A DNA stretch of 64,000 bases from Streptomyces sp. NBC_00448 (GTDB lineage Bacteria; Actinomycetota; Actinomycetes; Streptomycetales; Streptomycetaceae). The position numbers were made by a program, and so were the translations under genes. Position 1 is the stretch's first letter; each line of letters starts with the position of its first letter. The DNA lies in assembly GCF_036014115.1 (NCBI RefSeq), contig NZ_CP107913.1, positions 8,753,501 through 8,817,500 of the forward strand, in the 5' to 3' direction. The notes under the pieces were generated by a model that worked only from the letters and a program-made list of their open reading frames with translations, ran no database searches and had not been told where the DNA came from. Shown piece by piece: positions 24,345 through 33,045 of the stretch.

Positions 24345-25424
24345 CTACTGCGTGCCGACCGCCGCCCGCACCGCGCGCCGCGCCATCCCGCAGTCGTCGT
24401 GCAGCCGCCGCAGCAGCAGCCGCTGCTCCTCGCCCGCCTCGGCGGAACCCGGCGGGACCGGCCCGGTGGCCCGCATCGTCCGCTGCACGGCGGTCTCGTA
24501 GGTACGGATCTCCCGGGTCAGCACCAGCATCAGGTTGACCAGGAACCCGTCACGGGCCTCCGCGCCCTGGGCCTGCGCCTGCTGACTGATCTGGCGCCGC
24601 GCGGCGGGATCGTCCCCGAGCACCGACCACAGCACCGCCAGGTCGTACCCGGGCAGGTACCAGCCCGCGTGCTCCCAGTCGACCAGCGACGGTCCGGCCG
24701 GCGACAGCAGCACGTTCGACAGGAGGGCGTCGCCATGGCAGAACTGGCCCGGCGCGTGCGCCAGTCCACGTAGCAGCTTCTGCAGATCGCCCAGATCCCG
24801 GTCGGTGAGCAGGCCCAGTTCGTGGTAGCGCCCGATCCGCGCCGGGTAGTCGATCGGCGCGTCGAACGAACCGGGGGCCGGCCGCCACGCGTTGATCCGC
24901 GAGTACGCCGACAGCGCGGCGCGCAGATCCGCCCGGGTGGGCGTCTGCACGGGGTGCCGCTGCGGCGTGACCACCCGTCCGGGCATCCGCTCCATCACCA
25001 GCACGCAGCTGTCCGGGTCGGCGGCGATCAGCCGCGGCACCCGCACCGGCGGGCGCTGCCGGACGAACGTGCGGTAGGCCGCTATCTCATGGCGGAAACG
25101 TTCCGCCCAGGCGGGGGAGTGGTCCAGCAGACACTTGGCGACCGCCGGCGCCCGGCCGGAGGTGCCGATCAGCAGCGCGGTACGACCGCCGCGCCGCAGC
25201 AACTGCACGGGGGCGAACTCGGGGCAGATCCGCTGCACGGCGGCCACGGCGGTGCGCAGCTGAGCCCCCTGCGGGCCGGTCAAGTCGATTCTCCCGCTGA
25301 GCGGATGGGCGCCGCCGGCCATGTTCCGCCGCAAGGCGGCCGGGCGCGGGCGCAGCACCGGCTCGGTGACGGAGGGGTGCGAGGGCCGGGGCGGGGCGGA
25401 CACGGAGGACGATGCCGAATACAT
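24345..25424 (-). CDS. APH-fold (aminoglycoside phosphotransferase family) kinase
   Basis: A 359-residue small-molecule kinase of the APH/choline kinase superfamily. The ATP Lys is in AVAKCLLDHSP, the catalytic (Brenner) loop is FCHGDALLSNVLLSP and the metal Asp is in SLVDWEHAGWYLPGYDLA. The substrate may be an antibiotic, a sugar or choline; nothing nearby tells which. Start choice is uncertain: ATG at 25424 gives a Ser/Pro-rich N-terminus, ATG at 25322 would remove 34 residues. It is divergent from the NsdB-like regulator across a region with inverted and direct repeats. Confidence 0.8.
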   Translation of the reverse strand: MYSASSSVSAPPRPSHPSVTEPVLRPRPAALRRNMAGGAHPLSGRIDLTGPQGAQLRTAVAAVQRICPEFAPVQLLRRGGRTALLIGTSGRAPAVAKCLLDHSPAWAERFRHEIAAYRTFVRQRPPVRVPRLIAADPDSCVLVMERMPGRVVTPQRHPVQTPTRADLRAALSAYSRINAWRPAPGSFDAPIDYPARIGRYHELGLLTDRDLGDLQKLLRGLAHAPGQFCHGDALLSNVLLSPAGPSLVDWEHAGWYLPGYDLAVLWSVLGDDPAARRQISQQAQAQGAEARDGFLVNLMLVLTREIRTYETAVQRTMRATGPVPPGSAEAGEEQRLLLRRLHDDCGMARRAVRAAVGTQ

Positions 25425-25478
25425 GAGTGGAAGCAGATCCCTTCGCGTGCCAAGGAGTTCCAGGGGCGCCGTCCCGGT

Positions 25479-25510
25479 CCGGTACCGCACCCTGGGGAAT
25501 GCGGAACCGG
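25479..25510. promoter_or_regulatory. Inverted repeat between APH-fold and NsdB-like genes
   Basis: Eleven-base arms CCGGTACCGCA (25479-25489) and TGCGGAACCGG (25500-25510) match at 10 positions. A regulator site for one or both divergent genes is likely. Confidence 0.45.
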
Positions 25511-25536
25511 GCCGGGGTGGCGCGTTCCTACCTGAC

Positions 25537-25587
25537 ACCCTGGCGCGGGTGGCAGACCATCTGGCGGACCCTGGCGAACCCTGGCGA
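25537..25587. repeat. Direct ACCCTGGCG(A/C) repeats
   Basis: ACCCTGGCGA occurs twice in tandem (25568-25577, 25578-25587), once more with a changed last base at 25537-25546, and CTGGCG recurs at 25561. The copies sit 60-110 bases before the NsdB-like start and could be operator half-sites. Confidence 0.5.
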
Positions 25588-25650
25588 ATAGTCGCGAGGC
25601 GAATGTCACCGGGATTAGTGTCAACGTGCCGAGGAACCTGGGGGCTTGAC

Positions 25651-27162
25651 GTGGGCAACGAAGCCAACACCCGACTCGCGGACCTGTTCGGCCTCACCGG
25701 CTGGTCCAAGGGCGAACTCGCACGGCTGGTCAACCGGCATGCGGCGGCCATGGGCCATCCGCAGCTGGCGACCGACACCTCGCGGGTGCGCCGCTGGATC
25801 GACACCGGTGAGTCGCCGCGCGAACCCGTGCCGAGAGTGCTGGCCGCGCTGTTCACCGAGCGCCTCGGACGTGTCGTGACCATCGAGGATCTCGGGTTCG
25901 ACCGGCGCCGGCAGGCGGGGAAGAAACAGACCGGCGACGGCCTGCCGTGGCCGCCGGAGCGAACCGCCGCGGTCCTCACCGAATTCACGGGAATGGACCT
26001 CATGCTCAACCGACGCGGACTGGTGGGCGCGGGCGCCGCGCTCACCGCCGGCACCGTACTCAGCACGGCCATGTACGAGTGGCTGCACACCGATCCCGCC
26101 CTGGCGGCCGACGCACCCGTCCTCGACGACCCGCTCGCCGTCGATCCGGTCGCGCACGACGTCTACGAGGCGGCCCCGATCGGCTCCCAGGAGATCGAGT
26201 CGCTGGAGCACTCGGTCGAGGTGTTCCGCGCCTGGGACGCCTCACGCGGCGGCGGGCTCCAGCGCAAGGCGGTGGTCGGCCAGCTCAACGAGGTCGGCGG
26301 CATGCTCTCCTACCGCCACCCCCCGCATCTGCAACGCCGGTTGTGGGGGGTGGCGGCCAACCTCGCGGTGCTCGCCGGCTGGATGTCGCACGACGTCGGC
26401 CTGGAGCCGACCGCGCAGAAGTACTTCGTGATCGCCGCGCACGCGGCACGCGAGGGCGGCGACCGGCCGCGGGCCGGTGAGGCGCTGTCCAGGGCGGCCC
26501 GCCAGATGGTGCACCTGGACCGGCCCGACGACGCGATCGACCTGATGAAGCTCGCCACGTCCGGTTCCGGCGAGCAGACCCTGCCGCGTATCCAGGCGAT
26601 GCTGCGCACCGTCGAGGCGTGGGCGCAGGCGTCGATGGGGCGCGGCCAGGAGATGCGGCGCACCCTGGGCGAGGCCGAGGAGCTCTTCGCGTCCGACGCG
26701 GACGAGGGGCCGCCGCCGAGCTGGATGCAGAACTTCGACGAGGCCGACCTGCACGGCATGCAGGCGCTCGCGTACCGCACGCTGGCCGAGCACGACCCGT
26801 CGGCCGCCGTCCAGGCCCAACTGCACGCCAAGCGGGCGATCGACCTGCGCGGCGGCGGCCACGAGCGGTCGATGATCTTCGACTACCTCTCGCTCGCTTC
26901 GGCCTGCTTCATCGCCAACGACCCCGAACAGGCGGACCGCTACGCCCGGATCGCGCTGTCGACCATCGGGCAGACCTCCTCGCACCGCACCTGGGACCGG
27001 CTGCGCCAGATGTACCGGCTCACCGCGCGGTACTCCGGGCAGGTCGAGATCCAGGAACTGCGCCGGGAGATCGAGACGGTGCTGCCGAAGCAGAAGGCGC
27101 CCCGGGAGGGAAAGGGGGCGAAGGAGGCCAAGGGGAAGAACTCCCAGACCCGTTCGGTGTGA
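25651..27162 (+). CDS. NsdA/NsdB-like regulator with TPR-type repeats
   Basis: A 503-residue protein of the family of NsdA and NsdB, negative regulators of sporulation and antibiotic production in Streptomyces. The N-terminus is a helix-turn-helix-like domain (LFGLTGWSKGELARLVNRHAAAMG and TDTSRVRRWIDTGESPREPVPRVLAAL). A hydrophobic stretch follows two Arg near residue 115 (NRRGLVGAGAALTAGTVLSTAMYEWL). The C-terminal two-thirds are TPR-like helices. A Lys/Gly-rich tail closes it. The start is GTG with a G-run about six bases upstream. It is closer to NsdB than to NsdA by eye, but a tree would be needed to name it. Confidence 0.8.
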   Translation: MGNEANTRLADLFGLTGWSKGELARLVNRHAAAMGHPQLATDTSRVRRWIDTGESPREPVPRVLAALFTERLGRVVTIEDLGFDRRRQAGKKQTGDGLPWPPERTAAVLTEFTGMDLMLNRRGLVGAGAALTAGTVLSTAMYEWLHTDPALAADAPVLDDPLAVDPVAHDVYEAAPIGSQEIESLEHSVEVFRAWDASRGGGLQRKAVVGQLNEVGGMLSYRHPPHLQRRLWGVAANLAVLAGWMSHDVGLEPTAQKYFVIAAHAAREGGDRPRAGEALSRAARQMVHLDRPDDAIDLMKLATSGSGEQTLPRIQAMLRTVEAWAQASMGRGQEMRRTLGEAEELFASDADEGPPPSWMQNFDEADLHGMQALAYRTLAEHDPSAAVQAQLHAKRAIDLRGGGHERSMIFDYLSLASACFIANDPEQADRYARIALSTIGQTSSHRTWDRLRQMYRLTARYSGQVEIQELRREIETVLPKQKAPREGKGAKEAKGKNSQTRSV

Positions 27163-27342
27163 CGCCGCCGTCACGTCACACCGTTGTCGGGCAGCGGGAG
27201 AAACCCCGGTCGGTCATGTGCCCGCGCTCCACGGCCAGTTGGTCATGAAGCCGTCTCGTCGTACGGTCCGTCGTGCGGTCCGGTGACCTCGCGGTCGGAT
27301 GACCTCACGCTCGGACATTCGCTCGGGTGATCGCTCGGGCGG

Positions 27343-28815
27343 TCAGGAGATCCTCGCGATCAGTACGCACGCGTCGTCCGCCCGGTCGGGGATGTCGAAC
27401 TCCTCGGCCACCATGCGCAGGCAGTCCTGCGCGGACCGGGCGCCGTCGAACAGCGGTCCCATGGCGAGCAGGCGTTCGGCGCTGCCGCCGGCGGTCGCGT
27501 TGTGCGGGGAGCGGCTCGGCACCAGGCCGTCGGTGTGCAGCAACAGCAGGTCGCCGGGGAGGAGTTGTTCCCGCGCCTGGGCGTACCGGGCACCGGAGGT
27601 GGCGCCGAGCAGCATGCCGTCGGGCGAGTCGAGGACGCGCCCCGTCCCGTTGCGGAACAGCAGCGGGGCGGGGTGCCCGGCCTGCGCCCAGCGCAGGACC
27701 CGCTCGCCGGGTTCGTACCGGCAGCACAGGGCGCTGCCGAGGGCGGGCTGCGCGGAGGTGTCGAGGAGTTCGTTGAGCGAGGCCATCAGCGCGCCGGGCT
27801 CCAACCCGGCGACGGCCATGCCGCGCAGCGCGCCGAGCAGCATCGCCATGCCCGAAGTCGCGACCACACCATGCCCGGTGAGGTCGCCGACCGACAGTAA
27901 CGAGGAACCGTCGGGCAGTTGCATCGCGTCGTACCAGTCGCCGCCGATCAGGCCGCTGGTCGCCGAGGGGAGGTAGCGCGCGGCTAGGTCCATCGCGGCG
28001 GGACCGCCCTCCTGCGGGAAGCGCAGGCCGCCGCGCCACGGTGGGAGCACGGCCTCCTGCAGTTCCACCGCGAGCCGGCGCTCGGTCTGCGCGATCTGCC
28101 GCTGCCGCTCCAGGGAGTCGCGGGTCTCCCTGAGGGTGCGCTGGCTGCGCCGCAGGTCGCTGACGTCGCGGATCACCGCCCACATCGCGATGGTGCCGCC
28201 GTCGGCGTCGAAGACCGGTTCGCCGACCATGTGCACGGTACGCACGGAGCCTTCGGCCCGCACGATCCTGAACTCGCCGTCGATCGGCCGCCCGTCGACC
28301 AGGCAGCCGGTCACCATCTCGGTGAGCAGTTGCTGGTCCTCCGAGAAGAGCCATGACGGCAACTCGTCCAGGGTCAACGGTCCGTCCTTCTGGGCGCGGC
28401 CGAAGATGCGGTACAACTCGTCTGACCACTGCACCACATCGGTGAGCAGGTCCCACTGGGCGCTTCCGGCCCGCCCGAGCGCACCGACCGCGACCGGGTC
28501 GGGCAGCGCGGACGCGCCGATCGCCGCGTCGAGCGGCGACCCGGGCTCCCGCGCCGGCGCCTCGACCGGCACCTCCAGCTCGAAGCCCTCCCGCAACTGC
28601 CCCAGGTGGGTGCCCAGATCATCGAGCTGGTGCACCGCGAGGTCGCACAGCGCACGCTGCCACCGCAGCCGCGGGTCCTCAGCCGCCGACACGCTCTCGC
28701 CGAGCACTTCGTCGACCCGGCTGCGCAACTGGCGCGCCTGGCTGATCAGAGCATCCACAGCCCCGGGACCCGGTGGCTGTGCTGCGGGGGAATCCGCGTG
28801 CGCGGGGGACGGCAT
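27343..28815 (-). CDS. PP2C (SpoIIE) phosphatase with PAS domain
   Basis: A 490-residue cytosolic Ser/Thr phosphatase of the RsbU/SpoIIE type. Helical N-terminus, a PAS domain (about residues 110-225: WSDELYRIFG, DGEFRIVRAEGSVRTVHMVGEPVFDADG, VIRDVSDLRRSQ), a coiled linker (about 225-255) and the PP2C domain with metal residues in GLIGGDWYDA, LSVGDLTGHG and DRADDACVLIARIS. Such proteins dephosphorylate anti-anti-sigma factors and release SigB-like sigma factors; no anti-sigma gene is adjacent. ATG at 28815 has GGAG eight bases upstream. It is convergent with the NsdB-like gene. Confidence 0.87.
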   Translation of the reverse strand: MPSPAHADSPAAQPPGPGAVDALISQARQLRSRVDEVLGESVSAAEDPRLRWQRALCDLAVHQLDDLGTHLGQLREGFELEVPVEAPAREPGSPLDAAIGASALPDPVAVGALGRAGSAQWDLLTDVVQWSDELYRIFGRAQKDGPLTLDELPSWLFSEDQQLLTEMVTGCLVDGRPIDGEFRIVRAEGSVRTVHMVGEPVFDADGGTIAMWAVIRDVSDLRRSQRTLRETRDSLERQRQIAQTERRLAVELQEAVLPPWRGGLRFPQEGGPAAMDLAARYLPSATSGLIGGDWYDAMQLPDGSSLLSVGDLTGHGVVATSGMAMLLGALRGMAVAGLEPGALMASLNELLDTSAQPALGSALCCRYEPGERVLRWAQAGHPAPLLFRNGTGRVLDSPDGMLLGATSGARYAQAREQLLPGDLLLLHTDGLVPSRSPHNATAGGSAERLLAMGPLFDGARSAQDCLRMVAEEFDIPDRADDACVLIARIS

Positions 28816-29520
28816 GACGCACTCCGAGGGATGTCTGCGGGCAGCCGCTGGTGCGGCCGTGGCGGACGGTGGGACAGATGGACCAGTAACGACTGTTGCA
28901 CAGCGAGCGATGGCCCGTAAGGGTTTCCGCGATACCCGTTCCGGTGGTGCTTCCGGCATATGCCAAAAGCCCACGCTTTCGTGTGTACCTCCTCCGGGCC
29001 GCCCGGCCGCGCGCGGAGCGCAACATCCGGGACCGCGGCGGCACTTGGCGGCGGGATGGAGGCGGGCAGGCGGCGACCTCACGGTGCGGCGGCACCGGAC
29101 CGCGCGCAGGACACGGTAAAGGGGTGCCCAGGCGGTACGCGGACGCCGGTCCGGCCGAGGAGACCGCCCGGCGCGCTGTCGCGGACGGCTCCTCGGAGTA
29201 CCGAGGCGGCGCCGGTACCGCACGCTGAGTCCCATCAGTGCCGACGGCCGACGGCCGACGGCCGACCGCCGCCGACCGTGTGAGCAAAGGGGACGTGGGT
29301 CGGCGGTGCGGGCGCTCGGCGCCATGCCGTACGCCCGGCCAGGCTTCTTGCCGCCCGGGAGCGGACCGGAAACGTCCGGAGGCGGAACGACGAGGGCGAG
29401 GCGCCGGGCGCGGCACGGCTTCCGGTGCGGGCGGGTCGGGGCGGACCGCTTCCGTGCGGGTGGGCCCGGCCGCGCGTGCGGGTGGGCCCGGGCGGCGCCG
29501 GCGCCCGGCGGGGCCTCGCG
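28816..29520. other. Long intergenic region upstream of the phosphatase gene
   Basis: About 700 bases between the PP2C start and the HEAT-protein stop. I see no convincing gene; several short frames exist on both strands but have no start signals or family motifs. On the minus strand GGGTAT (28937-28932) resembles the -10 of SigB-type promoters, without a clear GTTT -35. There is a perfect palindrome GGCATATGCC (28955-28964) and a tandem heptamer at 29241-29267. Confidence 0.5.
29241..29267. repeat. Tandem CCGACGG heptamer
   Basis: Three exact copies of CCGACGG followed by CCGACC, in the intergenic region downstream of the HEAT-repeat gene. Probably a slippage repeat. Confidence 0.6.
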
Positions 29521-30936
29521 TCAGCCGGCGCTCAACCGGCCCCGGACCGCCGTCTGGACGTCCACTTCCTCCGCGGGGTCCGCGGCCAGTCTGCGCAGTT
29601 GCGCCAGCACCCGGACGTCGCCGGACGCGGCCTTCCGCGCCGCGAGCTCCCGCGTGCTCTCCTCGCAGTCCCACAGGCACTCCACCGCGAACCCGGCAGC
29701 GAACCCGGGATCGGTGGCAGCCAGCGCGTGTGCGGCGATCCCGCGCAACTGCGACGACGACGTCTCCCGGTAGAGATGCCTGAGCACCGGCGCCGCGCGG
29801 CACGCGGCGAGCCGCCCCGCGCCTTCGACCAGCGCGTCGAGCCCGTCGGCGTCGGCCCCGCCGGCCTGTACGGCCCGCCGGAGCGCGGCCAGCACGAGGT
29901 CGGCGTCGCGCGGCCCGCCGTGTCTGGCCAGAATCCGGGCGGCGGCGTACCCGAGCGGGTCGGTGCGCTCCGCCCACTGGCGCGCGTGCGCGGTCGCGTC
30001 GTCGTCGGCACGCCGCTCGAACGACTCGACGGCGGCCCGTACCACCCGCTCGTCCGCGGCGGCCGCGGCAGCCTCCAGGAGGGCGAACGCCTTGGGGTCG
30101 CGGCGGTCGACGAGGTGGCGCAGCGCGGCCGCGCGGGCGGCCGACGGGCCGTGCAGGGCCGCGTCCAGCAGCGCGGGGCGGTCCTCGGGCCCGGCCACCG
30201 AGGCGAGGCAGCGGGCGGCGGGCTGGTCGCGGTCGAGCACGGGATACTGCGCGAGCCCCTGCTCGGCCCACTCCAGTACGGCCGCGACGCTCCACCCGGG
30301 GGTGGGTCCGGCGGACCGCATCTGCCGCTGCCAGCGGTCGAAGGACACCTGCTCGGTGGCCTTGCGGACCCGGGCGGCGGTGCCGGGCCGGGCGGCGTCC
30401 TCGGCCCACAGCTGCCAGGGCCGCGGTTCGTACGCCTCGCGGACGGCGCGCGCCAGCTCTGCGTCGCCCTCCTCGGTCTCCGGGAACCGGGCGACCACGG
30501 CGGGGCCGAGCGCGCGCAGGCCGGCTTCGTCGTCGCGCACGGCGAGCTCGTCCAGCGCCCAGGACCAGGAGCCGCCGGCCGCGGCGTAGCGGCGCAGCAG
30601 CCGCAGGGCGTCGCGGCGGCCGTACCCCGCCAGGTGCCCGAGCACGGACAGCGCCAGCCCGCAGCGGTGCTCGTCGGGGACGAGCAGGTCGTCGGGATGG
30701 AAGAGGTGCTGTTCGACCCCGTCGAGCGGGCCCTCGAGGTCGGAGTAGAGGCGGGCGTAGTACAGCGAGCGCGACTCGACCCGCCAGTCCAGGCGGGGAT
30801 CGCGCAGCACGCAGTGCTCCAGGGCGGCGAGGGCCTCCGCCCGCTCGGTCGCCAGGGCATGGAGGGGCCCGTCCCCGCGTCCTCGCTGGAGGAGGCCGAG
30901 AAGGGTGCCACTGGGCGCTATGTCTGGGTCGAACAT
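29521..30936 (-). CDS. HEAT-repeat protein
   Basis: A 471-residue all-helical protein. The C-terminal half shows about 30-residue HEAT-like units (RPALLDAALHGPSAARAAALRHLVDR, DERVVRAAVESFERR, QLRGIAAHALAATDPG, STRELAARKAASGDVRVLAQLRRLA) that form a protein-binding solenoid. There is no catalytic motif, signal peptide or membrane segment. Function is unknown; conserved proteins of this kind occur in streptomycetes. ATG at 30936 is selected by a good promoter that places the transcription start on it; the ATG at 30966 lies in the -35 box. Confidence 0.72.
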   Translation of the reverse strand: MFDPDIAPSGTLLGLLQRGRGDGPLHALATERAEALAALEHCVLRDPRLDWRVESRSLYYARLYSDLEGPLDGVEQHLFHPDDLLVPDEHRCGLALSVLGHLAGYGRRDALRLLRRYAAAGGSWSWALDELAVRDDEAGLRALGPAVVARFPETEEGDAELARAVREAYEPRPWQLWAEDAARPGTAARVRKATEQVSFDRWQRQMRSAGPTPGWSVAAVLEWAEQGLAQYPVLDRDQPAARCLASVAGPEDRPALLDAALHGPSAARAAALRHLVDRRDPKAFALLEAAAAAADERVVRAAVESFERRADDDATAHARQWAERTDPLGYAAARILARHGGPRDADLVLAALRRAVQAGGADADGLDALVEGAGRLAACRAAPVLRHLYRETSSSQLRGIAAHALAATDPGFAAGFAVECLWDCEESTRELAARKAASGDVRVLAQLRRLAADPAEEVDVQTAVRGRLSAG

Positions 30937-30942
30937 GAGGTC

Positions 30943-30971
30943 AGCATCCGGTGCGGGGGGTCTCATGGCAA
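30943..30971 (-). promoter_or_regulatory. Leaderless promoter of the HEAT-repeat gene
   Basis: Minus strand: -35 TTGCCA (30971-30966), 17-base spacer, -10 GATGCT (30948-30943), then six bases to the ATG at 30936. This is one of the best promoters in the window and resembles the housekeeping consensus. Confidence 0.65.
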
Positions 30972-31176
30972 CGGGATTTCCGTGGCCAGGCGTGTAACGC
31001 CGTCCGGCATCCTTACCGGCCACCGGGCTTTTATGCCTGGCGATCGAGTGGACTCCCATGGGGACGGGCGCCGGAAGCCTACCGACTCGCCCCCGCCGCT
31101 GTCGCTCCGCCCACCGCCGTCCCACTCCGCAGGCCGCGTCCGCAGTGCCGCTTCCGCCCGCTGTCCTCGACCGATG

Positions 31177-31668
31177 TCAGCGGTTCGTCGAGCGGCGTAC
31201 GAGGGCCACGACCTCTTCCTCGGGAACCGAGGCCCGCGACACGTCGCCGAGCCACAGCGGTGCGCCGTCGCGATCCGGACCCAGCCACACCGCCAGCAGC
31301 CGCCGCCGGTCCTTGTCGACGCCGTGTATCCGGTAGTCCCGGACCTCGGACCAGGGGATGCGCCGCTCCCCGCGCCACTTCGGCGCCCGGATGCCCGCGG
31401 CGGAGAGCTCCGCCGGCCGGCCGAGCCACCGGCCGATCGCCAACAGCACGCACGAGAGCCCGACCACGGCCAGGCCTAGGGCGAGCAGGGTTCGGGTGAG
31501 CAGTTCGGTGAATCCGCCGTCGGCCTCGGGCAGGCTCGCGCCACCGGCCAGGGCGATCGCCATCCCGAAGCCGCAGGCAAGGAGGAGTAATCGGGACAGC
31601 GGGCGGGCGAACCCGCCGGAATGTCCCAGCCGGACGGAACCGTCGTCCGGAGCCTCGTTGCCGTCCAT
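31177..31668 (-). CDS. Bacterial PH-domain membrane protein
   Basis: A 163-residue membrane protein. Two adjacent hydrophobic segments (about residues 24-45 and 60-82: LSRLLLLACGFGMAIALAGG and LLALGLAVVGLSCVLLAIG) are followed by a small bacterial PH-like domain (GIRAPKWRGERRIPWSEVRDYRIHGV, LLAVWLGPDRDGAPLWLG). The IPWSEV segment is typical of bPH proteins. Function is unknown. ATG at 31668 follows GGGGAG by nine bases. Divergent from the glycosyltransferase operon. Confidence 0.75.
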   Translation of the reverse strand: MDGNEAPDDGSVRLGHSGGFARPLSRLLLLACGFGMAIALAGGASLPEADGGFTELLTRTLLALGLAVVGLSCVLLAIGRWLGRPAELSAAGIRAPKWRGERRIPWSEVRDYRIHGVDKDRRRLLAVWLGPDRDGAPLWLGDVSRASVPEEEVVALVRRSTNR

Positions 31669-31923
31669 GTCCGTGGACTCCCCTCCTCGGCCCCGTGCGG
31701 CACGGCCAGGATGCCCCTGGCAAGCGCTGGGACGGCTTCGGTCCCGGATGCCCTCCGGCCTCGGCCAAGACCCTGGCGGCCGGAGAGACGGCCGCGGCCC
31801 GCCTCCCATGAGGGTACCGGCGCACCGGCCCGAAAGGTTCGGAAGCCAGCTTCTCACGGGGCGTTCCCCTTCGGGAAAGATCCACGTGGCCCTGACAACT
31901 CCCGGTCCGGCGACAACCACGGT

Positions 31924-33045
31924 ATGAGAGTCGCCATCGTCACCGAGTCCTTCCCCCCGGACGTCAACGGAGTGGCCCACTGCGCCCTGCGCACGGCCGA
32001 GCACCTCGTCAGGCGCGGCCATGCCCCTCTGGTCGTCGCCCCCGCCGGCCCGCTCGCCCCCGAGCCCGGCCAGGACCCCTGTCCCGTCGTACGGGTGCCG
32101 TCGCTGCCGCTGCCCGGCTACCCGCAGGTGCGCGTCGCGCTGCCCGGCCGGCGTACCGCGGCCGCCGTGGCCGCGCACCGGGCCGACCTGGTTCACCTCG
32201 CCAGCCCCTTCGTCCTCGGCGTGCGCGGGATGGCCGCCGCCACCCGGCTCGGCGTGCCCGCGGTCGCGGTCTACCAGACCGACCTCGCCGGGTACGCCAA
32301 GACGTACCTGAGCACCGGCGAGGCCGCGGCGTGGCGCCGTATCCGCGCGGTGCACACCGCCGCCGCCCGCACCCTGGCCCCCTCCAGCGCCTCGGTGGAC
32401 GCGCTCGTCCGCCAAGGTGTGCCGCGCGTGCACCTGTGGGCCCGGGGCGTGGACTCCCGGCGCTTCCACCCGGACCACCGCGACGACGCGCTGCGCCGCG
32501 AACTCGCCCCGCACGGCGAGCTGATCGTCGGATACGTCGGCCGGCTCGCCCCCGAGAAGCACGTCGACCTGCTCGCCGAGACCTGCGCGCTGCCCGGTGT
32601 GCGGGTGGTCGTCGTCGGCGACGGGCCGAGCGCCGCGGGACTGCGCGCCGCCCTGCCCGGCGCGGTGTTCCTCGGCCGCAGAACCGGCGACGAACTGGCC
32701 CGCCTCTACGCCTCCTTCGACGTCTTCTGCCACACCGGACCCTTCGAGACGTTCTGCCAGACCGTCCAGGAGGCGATGGCCAGCGGCCTGCCCGCGGTCG
32801 CCCCCGCCGCCGGCGGCCCGCTCGACCTGGTCGACCACGGCGCGACCGGCCTGCTGGTGCCGCCCCTCGACGGCAGCGCCACCGCCGACGCCGTACGGCG
32901 GCTCCAGGCCGACCCCGCGTGCCGCGCCCGCTTCGGCGCGCAGGCCCGCCGCGCCGTCGCCGCCCGTACCTGGGAGGCGGTCGGCGACCAACTCCTCGAC
33001 CACTACGCCGATGTCCTCACCCGGCACGAGGCGGCGGCGGCATGA
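31924..33045 (+). CDS. GT4-family glycosyltransferase (MgtA-like)
   Basis: A 373-residue GT-B glycosyltransferase. The N-terminal acceptor domain opens RVAIVTESFPPDVNGVA with HCALRTAEHLVRRGH; the donor domain has VGYVGRLAPEKHVDLLAE and the EX7E motif GPFETFCQTVQEAMASGLPAVAP. It resembles actinobacterial GDP-mannose-dependent mannosyltransferases of the MgtA/PimB group, which build membrane glycolipids at the inner face of the membrane; donor specificity is inferred only. First gene of a three-gene coupled operon: its TGA overlaps the next ATG (ATGA at 33042-33045). Confidence 0.86.
   Translation: MRVAIVTESFPPDVNGVAHCALRTAEHLVRRGHAPLVVAPAGPLAPEPGQDPCPVVRVPSLPLPGYPQVRVALPGRRTAAAVAAHRADLVHLASPFVLGVRGMAAATRLGVPAVAVYQTDLAGYAKTYLSTGEAAAWRRIRAVHTAAARTLAPSSASVDALVRQGVPRVHLWARGVDSRRFHPDHRDDALRRELAPHGELIVGYVGRLAPEKHVDLLAETCALPGVRVVVVGDGPSAAGLRAALPGAVFLGRRTGDELARLYASFDVFCHTGPFETFCQTVQEAMASGLPAVAPAAGGPLDLVDHGATGLLVPPLDGSATADAVRRLQADPACRARFGAQARRAVAARTWEAVGDQLLDHYADVLTRHEAAAA

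Noticed and set aside
28896..29228. Small genes in the intergenic region before the phosphatase gene
   Set aside because: Frames of about 100 codons on both strands overlap one another, have no ribosome binding site and no motif.
29241..29267. Possible CRISPR-like repeats
   Set aside because: Seven-base tandem units without spacers; there are no Cas genes anywhere in the window.
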